From positions 137,293-201,292 of the forward strand of contig NZ_FYDO01000009.1 in assembly GCF_900187615.1 (NCBI RefSeq): a stretch of 64,000 nucleotides of DNA. Reading direction: 5' to 3'. Below, one piece after another: positions 58,426 to 64,000 of the stretch. A model generated the notes under the pieces. That model was not told where the DNA came from, made no database searches, and saw nothing but the letters and a program-made list of their open reading frames with translations. The translations under genes and the position numbers were made by a program. The stretch is from Pseudomonas sp. Irchel s3f7. Its GTDB lineage: Bacteria; Pseudomonadota; Gammaproteobacteria; Pseudomonadales; Pseudomonadaceae. Numbering within the stretch: the first letter of the stretch is position 1; each line of letters begins with the position of its first letter.

Positions 58426-59472
58426 TCAGCCTGCGAGGCAGGCGGCAAAGCCCTGGTTCAACGCCGCGCGATCCAGGTCGCGGCCGATGAACACAATCTT
58501 GCTGGAGCGAGGCTCATTGCCCCATGAAGTGGAAGCACGGAACTCCACCAGGCTATGCACCCCTTGCAGCACATAGCGCTGGTCCTGATCAGCCACCGCC
58601 AGCACACCTTTCATGCGGTACAGGTTGTCGGCCTGCTCGGTGCGCAGTTTGGTGATCCAGCGATGGAAGTCGCCGAGGTTGACCGCGCCGTCCACGGCGA
58701 TGCCCACCGACGACACGCTCGGGTCGTGGTCATGGTCGAGATCGTCATGGTCGTGGTGATGCTCATCGGCGTGATGGTCGTGCTCAGCGCCGATTTCCAT
58801 GAGCTTTTGCGTGGACTCGAAGGCGCCGATGCCAAGGATTTTCGACAAATCGATTTCGGCGTAGCTGGACGTCACCAGATCCGCTGTGGCGTTCAATCCG
58901 CGGATCTTGTCGCTCAGGGACGCGACTTCGGCAGCGCTGACCAAGTCGACCTTGTTGATCACGATGCGGTCGGCGCAGACGATCTGATCCACCGCCTGGT
59001 TGTCCACGCCGTCGAGTTGCAAGTCTTCCAGGTGTTGCGCGATGTGCTTGGCGTCGACCATGGTGACGATGGCATCGAGTTCCACTTCATCGGCAATCGG
59101 GTCGTTGATGAAGAAGCTCTGGGCCACCGGATACGGGTCGGCCAGGCCGCTGGTTTCGATCAGGATGTGGTCGAGCCGCACGGGCCGCGCCACCAGTTCG
59201 CGGACGATGCGCACCAGGTCTTCACGGACTTCGGCGGTGCAGCACACGCAGCCGTTGACCATCTCGTAGATTTCTTCGGTTTCGGAACTGAGCACCAGGT
59301 CGCCATCAATGCCGACTTCGCCGAATTCGTTCTCGATCACGGCGATCTTGCGCCCGTGGTTTTCCTTGAGGATGTAGTTGAGCAGGGTGGTTTTGCCGGC
59401 GCCGAGGAAGCCAGTGAGGATGGTCACCGGGATTTTGGTGTTCGGGGTTGGGGCGTTGAATGGAGTGTTCAT
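58426..59472 (-). CDS. COG0523 (CobW/YjiA-like) metallochaperone GTPase
   Basis: The 348-residue GTPase has Walker A GFLGAGKTT (21-29), the CxCC metal motif C75-V-C77-C78 (NGCVCCTAE), a GTPase switch (LIETSGLADPYPV), NKVDLV for guanine recognition and a His/Asp-rich loop (HDHHADEHHHDHDD). The family delivers zinc, cobalt or nickel to enzymes. Its neighbourhood is full of metal-dependent amidohydrolases, one of which might be its client. The start ATG 59472 follows AAGGAG. No Zur or cobalamin signal is visible upstream. Confidence 0.9.
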   Translation of the reverse strand: MNTPFNAPTPNTKIPVTILTGFLGAGKTTLLNYILKENHGRKIAVIENEFGEVGIDGDLVLSSETEEIYEMVNGCVCCTAEVREDLVRIVRELVARPVRLDHILIETSGLADPYPVAQSFFINDPIADEVELDAIVTMVDAKHIAQHLEDLQLDGVDNQAVDQIVCADRIVINKVDLVSAAEVASLSDKIRGLNATADLVTSSYAEIDLSKILGIGAFESTQKLMEIGAEHDHHADEHHHDHDDLDHDHDPSVSSVGIAVDGAVNLGDFHRWITKLRTEQADNLYRMKGVLAVADQDQRYVLQGVHSLVEFRASTSWGNEPRSSKIVFIGRDLDRAALNQGFAACLAG

Positions 59473-59531
59473 GTGATGCTCCTTGATAACAATTGACCAA
59501 TGCACAATGAATTTGGGTGAGGTGGCTTTTC

Positions 59532-59621
59532 TGTGGGAGCTAGCCTGCTAGCGATTGCGGTGTGTCATTCAACGGTGATGGCGACTGGTCCTCCGGCTTC
59601 GCTAGCAGGCTAGCTCCCACA
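59532..59621. repeat. REP pair, TGTGGGAGCTAGCCTGC variant, read through by ubiX
   Basis: TGTGGGAGCTAGCCTGCTAG and its inverted mate. The ubiX frame passes through nearly all of it and stops at 59540-59542. Confidence 0.9.
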
Positions 59622-60193
59622 GAGTTTTGGGGTTCTCTCCAGCGTTGCGCAGTCCCGGCATCGAGACCGAACAGGTCGAGGACACGGCCGAGGCTGTGGT
59701 CGACCATTTGCGCAAGGTCTTGTGGGCGGGCGTAAAAGGCCGGCACAGGCGGGGCGATGATCCCGCCCATCTCGGTGACAGCGGTCATGTTGCGCAGGTG
59801 GGCGAGGGTCAGCGGCGTTTCGCGGGCCATCAACACCAGCGTGCGGCGTTCTTTCAGCGTGACGTCGGCGGCGCGTCCGATCAGGCCCGAAGAGGTGCCG
59901 GTGGCGATTTCCGCCAGGGTGCGCATGGAGCACGGCGCGACCACCATGCCCAGACAGCGGAACGAACCGCTGGCGATCCCGGCGGCCACGTCGTCGGCAC
60001 GGTGGTAATGGCTGGCCAGCGCGGTGACGTCGGCCAGTTTGTAGTCGGTTTCGTGGGCCATGGTCAGCAGCGCGGCGCGGCTGATGACCAGATGGGTTTC
60101 GATGTTCAACTCGGCGAGCAATTGCAGCAGGCGCACGCCGTAGATGAAGCCCGACGCACCGCTGATGCCGACCACCATGCGCTGACAGTTCAT
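59540..60193 (-). CDS. ubiX: UbiX/Pad1-like flavin prenyltransferase
   Basis: The 217-residue enzyme prenylates FMN to make the cofactor of UbiD-type decarboxylases. Family features are VVGISGASGFIYGVRLLQ, VVAPCSMRTLAEIATGTSS and VLMARETPLTLAHLRNM. It overlaps the ubiD stop in an ATGA. The last ~30 residues (VGASLLAKPEDQ and following) are translated from a REP pair; UbiX proteins normally end near the preceding segment. This copy is dedicated to its neighbour and need not be the ubiquinone-pathway UbiX. Confidence 0.92.
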   Translation of the reverse strand: MNCQRMVVGISGASGFIYGVRLLQLLAELNIETHLVISRAALLTMAHETDYKLADVTALASHYHRADDVAAGIASGSFRCLGMVVAPCSMRTLAEIATGTSSGLIGRAADVTLKERRTLVLMARETPLTLAHLRNMTAVTEMGGIIAPPVPAFYARPQDLAQMVDHSLGRVLDLFGLDAGTAQRWREPQNSVGASLLAKPEDQSPSPLNDTPQSLAG

Positions 60194-61575
60194 GGCAGAT
60201 AGCTCCTGAGCAGATCGCGAGCGCGCTCAAGCACGTCCTGATTCAGCTGCGCCTTGATCCCGTCGAATCCCGAGCCGCGTGTGGCGTCCAGGCCCATGCG
60301 CGAGGTGGTGCCGTTGACCGATGACGACGGGTCCAATGGGCTGCCGGGCAGGCCGTCGATGACGAAGATGTCCTGGTGCGGCTGGAAGTGCGAGGCCAGG
60401 GCCCACAGCACTTGGCTGTCGTCGCTGATATCGATGTCGCTGTCCACCGCGATCACGGTTTTCAGGTACGGGTCCCAACCGAGCAACGCGAGCATGATTT
60501 GGCGCGCCTCGCCGTCGCGGCTCTGGTCCAGCGCCACGTAGCAGTGAAAGTGCGTACCGGAATTCGGGTAGTGCACGGCGGTGACAGCGGGGAAGCGCGC
60601 CTTGAGCTTTTCGCTCATTTCCGCTTCCCGGGGCAGCCGCGCCAGGGTCAGATGCTCGGCGTAACGACCGCCGACCACGTCCACCAGCCAGGCGTCCTTG
60701 CGCCGCATCAGGGTGTCGACCCGCAGCACGTTGTTGGTCGAGCGATCCGAGGAATAACCGCTGAACTCGCCAAACGGACCTTCCTCGGCATAGGCCGCCG
60801 GATCGATCGCACCTTCCAGGACAAACTCTGCGTAGGCGGGCACACCGATACCGTAGCGCGGGGTTTTCACCAGCTCCAGCGGTGCGCCGAACAAGCCCCC
60901 GGCCACCGCACGCTCATCACTGCCGAACGGCAAACGCGCCGCCGCTGCGAGCATGAACAGCGGGTGTGCGCCGACCACCATGGCCACGCGTAGTTCTTCG
61001 CCGCGTTCGCGAGCGGTTTGCAGCATGCGCCACAGGTGACCGCGTGAATGCAGGCTGGTGGCGAGTGTTTGCCGGGCATGGCGCATCGAGCGGTGATAGC
61101 TCATGTTGGCGATGCCGGTGACCGGGTCTTCGGCAATGATGATGGCGTTGGTGATGTAAGGGCCGCGGTCAGTGTCGAAATGCTTGAGCATTGGCAGCAG
61201 CGCCAGGTCCACGGCTTCGCCTTCGAAGATTTCATCCAGCACCGGCCCGGTTTCTACATAGCGCGGGGCGATGGGGTGGTTGGCGCGTTGTTGGAACGTC
61301 TCGTGCAATTGCGCCGGGGCAACGCCGAACATCCGGGCGATGCGGGTTCGCGAGGCGAACAGATTGGTGGCCACCGGCACGCCGAAGCTGCCGACCTTTT
61401 CGCAGATCAGCAGCAGATCGCGGCCCTGGGTGGCGAGGGCATCGACCAGGGCGGTAACGTCCTGATCGGCTGAAAGACTGTGTTGGACTGTGAGCACATC
61501 GTCCGGGTATTGCCGGCGATAGGCGTCGATGAAGTCGTGAAAATCCTGGGTATCGCCGAGCGTTGAGAGGGTCAT
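60190..61575 (-). CDS. UbiD-family prenylated-FMN (de)carboxylase
   Basis: The 461-residue protein is a UbiD-type reversible decarboxylase of unsaturated or aromatic acids. EEGPFGEFSGYSS carries the conserved catalytic Glu region, and MSYHRSMRH, VVGAHPLFMLAAAARLPFG and VAVDSDIDISDDSQVLWALA are family segments. ATG 61575 (MTLSTLGDTQ) follows GAGGTG; a 50-residue extension is spurious. It shares an operon with its own UbiX and follows two amidohydrolases, which suggests a specific catabolic substrate rather than ubiquinone synthesis. Confidence 0.93.
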   Translation of the reverse strand: MTLSTLGDTQDFHDFIDAYRRQYPDDVLTVQHSLSADQDVTALVDALATQGRDLLLICEKVGSFGVPVATNLFASRTRIARMFGVAPAQLHETFQQRANHPIAPRYVETGPVLDEIFEGEAVDLALLPMLKHFDTDRGPYITNAIIIAEDPVTGIANMSYHRSMRHARQTLATSLHSRGHLWRMLQTARERGEELRVAMVVGAHPLFMLAAAARLPFGSDERAVAGGLFGAPLELVKTPRYGIGVPAYAEFVLEGAIDPAAYAEEGPFGEFSGYSSDRSTNNVLRVDTLMRRKDAWLVDVVGGRYAEHLTLARLPREAEMSEKLKARFPAVTAVHYPNSGTHFHCYVALDQSRDGEARQIMLALLGWDPYLKTVIAVDSDIDISDDSQVLWALASHFQPHQDIFVIDGLPGSPLDPSSSVNGTTSRMGLDATRGSGFDGIKAQLNQDVLERARDLLRSYLP

Positions 61576-61608
61576 GGTTTCACCTCGTGAGAAGCAGTGC
61601 TGTGCACC

Positions 61609-61636
61609 TGTAGGAGCCAGCAAGCCGGCTCCTACA
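61609..61636. repeat. Collapsed REP pair
   Basis: TGTAGGAGCCAGCAAGCCGG followed by CTCCTACA: the two inverted ends are joined with almost no centre. Confidence 0.8.
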
Positions 61637-61649
61637 GAGAGGTCGAGGG

Positions 61650-62555
61650 TCAGAGGTACGTCGTGGTCAGCCGGATGTCCGCCTCGATCAGGTCCTTGGG
61701 TGGCGGCGTCGGTTCGATGCCGCACAACCGGGCGATGTTGTTGCCCAGGTAGTCCTCAAGGTGATCCTCGTCGATGCCCAACCCTTGCGGTGCCGGTGAG
61801 CACAACACCTCCAGTTCTCGCAGCCACATGCCCGGTTCGTTCGGCGGCGAGTCGGTGCCGAACACGATCTTGTTGCGCGGCAAATCCTTGGCGAACTCGA
61901 CGATCCGAGACTGGAAGCACCAGCCGGATTCGCAGTACACGTTCGGCGTGTCCATGGCCATCCAGAACGCTTCGAACGAGTAGTTGCCACCGGTCTGGAT
62001 TCCGAAGTGACCGATGATGAAATTGACCATCGGGAACTCGCGGATGATCGGGTAGAACATCGTCGGAATGGTGTATGGCCCGTCGCCGGTGTGGATCAGC
62101 ACCACGATGTTGTACTTGGCGCAGACTTTCATCGCCGGGCGCAACCAGTCCAGCGCCCGGTCCGGGCGATAGCCGTGCATGTTGGCGTGCAGCTTGAGCA
62201 TCTTGAAACCGTATTCCTTGATGTGGAACTCCAGCTCCGCCGCACCGTTTTCCGGTCCCCAGCGCGGGTTGAAGTTGAAGTTGCCGATGAAACGGTCCGG
62301 GTACTTCACGCAGAGTTCGGCGACGTAGGACATGTAGTCACGCACACCTTCGCGGCCCCGGCGGTTGCCGTCGCGATAACCGGTGTTGCCCGGTGGCGGC
62401 TGGATGAAGCCCATGTCGATGCGGCGCGGTTTGCCGTTGATCATGTACGGGCCGTCCATCAGCTTGAGCATGCGCTCGCCGGTGAAAGGTTCGCCGGTGT
62501 GGCGCCAGGCCTCGTCGACCAGGTTGGTAGGGTGCAGATGGGTGTCGATAATCAT
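61650..62555 (-). CDS. Amidohydrolase-2 family metal-dependent hydrolase/decarboxylase
   Basis: The 301-residue TIM-barrel protein belongs to the family of ACMSD and resorcylate-type decarboxylases and related hydratases. All metal ligands appear present: HxH as His6 and His8 (IIDTHLHPT), His in VLIHTGDGPY, His in IIGHFGIQTGG and Asp in VFGTDSPPNEPG. It starts four bases after the stop of a paralogue, whose end holds its ribosome site (AGGAGC), so the two are coupled. The substrate is unknown; a carboxylated ring compound is suggested by the adjacent UbiD. Confidence 0.88.
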   Translation of the reverse strand: MIIDTHLHPTNLVDEAWRHTGEPFTGERMLKLMDGPYMINGKPRRIDMGFIQPPPGNTGYRDGNRRGREGVRDYMSYVAELCVKYPDRFIGNFNFNPRWGPENGAAELEFHIKEYGFKMLKLHANMHGYRPDRALDWLRPAMKVCAKYNIVVLIHTGDGPYTIPTMFYPIIREFPMVNFIIGHFGIQTGGNYSFEAFWMAMDTPNVYCESGWCFQSRIVEFAKDLPRNKIVFGTDSPPNEPGMWLRELEVLCSPAPQGLGIDEDHLEDYLGNNIARLCGIEPTPPPKDLIEADIRLTTTYL

Positions 62556-62559
62556 CGGT

Positions 62560-63489
62560 TCAGCTCCTGGCCAGTTGCGTGGTGACGGGGCGCTTTAGCT
62601 GCGCCTCTGCTTCGCAAACCGTGCGTGGTGGCGGGGTCGGTTCGAGGCCGATCATTCGTGCGGTGTTGTTGCCCAGGTACTCTTCGAGGGTGTCCTCGTC
62701 GAGGTTCAAACCCTGCGGCGGTTCGTGGCACAGCACTTCCAGCAGGCGCAGCCACATGCCCGGTTCGTTCGGCGGGGTGTCGGTGCCGAACAGGATCTTG
62801 TGGGTCGGCAGGACCTTGGCGAACTCGACGATCCGCGATTGCAGGCACCAGCCCGATTCGCAGTAGACGTTGGGCAGTTCCATCGCCCATTGCATCGGTT
62901 CGAACACATAGACGCCACCGGTCTGCACGCCGAAGTGGGCCATGATGAAATCGACGTTGGGGAATTCCTTGATCATCGGCACCCATTCCGACGGGATGCT
63001 GTACGGCCCGTCGCCGGTGTGCAGCTTGACCGGGATGCCCAGCTCGGCACATTTTTCGAAGCACGGGCGCACCCAGTCCAGCGCACGGTCAGGACGGTAG
63101 GCGTGCATGTTGGCTTGCATCTGCACCATCTTGAAACCGTGTTCCTTGACGTAGCGCTCGATAGCCTCGACGCCGTTTTCCACGCCGCAGCGCGGGTTGT
63201 AGACGAAGCAGCCGATGAAGCGGTCCGGGTAGGTCTGGACCATTTTCAGCGTGTAGGCCATGTAGGCGTCGATGGACTCGCGACCGGTCAGGTCGCCGTC
63301 GGTCCAGGTGTAGATGGTGTTGCCCTGCGGGGGCTGGATGAAGGCTTTGTCGATGCGGCGAGGCTTGCCGTTGACCATGTACGGGCCATCCATCATCTCC
63401 AGCAGACGCTCGCCGGTGAACGGGTCACCGTCATGCCTCCAGGCGAGGTCCACCAGATCGGTGGGATAGCAGCTGATATCGATGATCAT
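62560..63489 (-). CDS. Amidohydrolase-2 family paralogue with degenerate HxH motif
   Basis: This 309-residue protein is clearly homologous to the next gene along its length (FTGERLLEMMDGPYMVNGKP, YRPDRALDWVRP, FGTDTPPNEPGMWLRLLEVL), but the N-terminal HxH has become Ser6-Cys-Tyr8 (IIDISCYPT). The later ligands His (KLHTGDGPY), His (IMAHFGVQTGG) and Asp (FGTD) remain. It may be a structural or regulatory partner, or bind metal differently. ATG 63489 follows AGGAG; the longer frame lacks support. It is the first gene of the putative operon ending at ubiX. Confidence 0.87.
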   Translation of the reverse strand: MIIDISCYPTDLVDLAWRHDGDPFTGERLLEMMDGPYMVNGKPRRIDKAFIQPPQGNTIYTWTDGDLTGRESIDAYMAYTLKMVQTYPDRFIGCFVYNPRCGVENGVEAIERYVKEHGFKMVQMQANMHAYRPDRALDWVRPCFEKCAELGIPVKLHTGDGPYSIPSEWVPMIKEFPNVDFIMAHFGVQTGGVYVFEPMQWAMELPNVYCESGWCLQSRIVEFAKVLPTHKILFGTDTPPNEPGMWLRLLEVLCHEPPQGLNLDEDTLEEYLGNNTARMIGLEPTPPPRTVCEAEAQLKRPVTTQLARS

Positions 63490-63726
63490 TGAAGTCGATC
63501 TCCTGATAGCGGGGTAGGGAACCTTGCGGTTCACAGCAGCCACGTCCCGGGCAATCGGCCATTTCTATGCGCAAAAAATCACGCATTCCCTCGCCTGGTC
63601 GCATCCGGCTCGGGACGCTGGCTGCTTGGGGGGAAGTATTGGAAGGGGGTGTCGGGTTCGTACAATATTAATTGGGCGAGGGGTTGATATGTGTTCGATA
63701 TGGCTGTGTGTTGGCTGGGCGGGCCT

Positions 63727-63820
63727 CATCGCTGGCAAGCCAGCTCCTACAGTGATCGATGGTGTTAACCCAATCTGTTACACCCCAAAAAACCCTGTAG
63801 GAGCTGGCTTGCCAGCGATG
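63727..63820. repeat. REP pair
   Basis: CATCGCTGGCAAGCCAGCTC and an inverted TGTAGGAGCTGGCTTGCC half flank a 45-base centre. Confidence 0.9.
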
Positions 63821-63857
63821 GCGTTCGATAGGTTTTTTGTGTTGGCTGGGCGGGCCT

Positions 63858-63876
63858 CATCGCTGGCAAGCCAGCT
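63858..63876 (+). repeat. Solitary REP half
   Basis: CATCGCTGGCAAGCCAGCT is identical to the start of the pair at 63727 but lacks the TCCTACA end and a partner. It lies in the second copy of a 39-base direct repeat. Confidence 0.8.
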
Positions 63877-64000
63877 TGTATGTTTAGACTTGAAGGGGTG
63901 GGTGGGACTAAAGCCTCGCTTCTGACTCTGACCAGTACAGACCGTGGGAGACATCGTCCCACCCCTTCACCTAATGCGCCGATAAGGAATGCATCGGCTC

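Larger units (their letters stand above)
63490..64000. other. 511-bp end region: promoter candidates and REP copies, no gene
   Basis: It holds the leader of the amidohydrolase operon (AATTAATATTGTACG on the minus strand near 63660-63675 could be a -10 region), a REP pair, a 39-base direct repeat, a REP half-copy and a final inverted repeat. Open frames here read through REPs and look spurious. Confidence 0.7.

Noticed and set aside
63524..63925. 133-codon plus-strand frame at the window end
   Set aside because: It reads through REP copies (AGKPAPT and VGAGLPA are repeat translations) and through the direct repeat.

Overview
The window is Pseudomonas chromosome, most likely from the fluorescens lineage. 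The support is GC-rich coding, a bkd operon with a divergent Lrp-type bkdR, the ped/exa-pqq-erc alcohol-oxidation locus in its Pseudomonas order, and more than twenty REP/REPIN repeats of the 'TGTAGGAG..GGCTTGC' type in the gaps between transcription units. I see no phage, insertion sequence, CRISPR, rRNA or tRNA. Species cannot be fixed from the sequence alone.

Region 1 (1-10.4 kb) holds small independent units. They are a truncated MHS-family transporter, a GMC oxidoreductase with a divergent LysR regulator, a kefB-alkC pair joined by an ATGA overlap, an orphan conserved protein with a TTG start, an FKBP isomerase overlapping a MEKHLA-domain protein, and a cytochrome P450 divergent from an ArsR-type regulator. 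Region 2 (10.4-17.3 kb) is branched-chain amino acid metabolism: ilvE and bkdA1-bkdA2-bkdB-lpdV with bkdR. Region 3 (17.4-21 kb) is a sulfide-detoxification set: persulfide-dioxygenase-like MBL protein, BigR-type ArsR sensor, sulfide:quinone reductase and TauE exporter. A porin follows.

Region 4 (22.7-45.5 kb) is the PQQ alcohol-oxidation locus. It carries nosP and a NahK/ErcS'-type hybrid kinase, the AgmR/ErbR response regulator, a CxxxCW rhodanese-like protein, a PQQ-linked ABC system, cytochrome c550 PedF with three periplasmic partners, one quinoprotein alcohol dehydrogenase, an aldehyde dehydrogenase, pqqABCDE, ercA and ercS. The dehydrogenase has the extra Asp (D325) typical of lanthanide-dependent PedH. 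The calcium enzyme PedE and the PedS2/PedR2 lanthanide switch, found nearby in P. putida, are absent from the window; a 54-residue ORF sits at that position. Alcohols would be oxidised in the periplasm by PedH/PQQ with electrons passing to PedF, and the aldehydes would be oxidised by the NAD-dependent dehydrogenase.

Region 5 (45.5-54 kb) encodes reductive pyrimidine breakdown: RutR-like TetR, PreA, PreT, dihydropyrimidinase, an NCS1 permease and a beta-ureidopropionase-type amidohydrolase. Two palindromes lie in the 602-bp gap between the divergent hydA and permease genes. Region 6 (54-63.5 kb) is the least understood part: an XdhC-like protein, an 8-oxoguanine-deaminase-like enzyme, an NCS2 permease, a COG0523 GTPase, a UbiX/UbiD prenylated-flavin decarboxylase pair, and two paralogous amidohydrolases. 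One paralogue has lost its N-terminal HxH metal motif. This last operon is the best candidate for an undescribed pathway.
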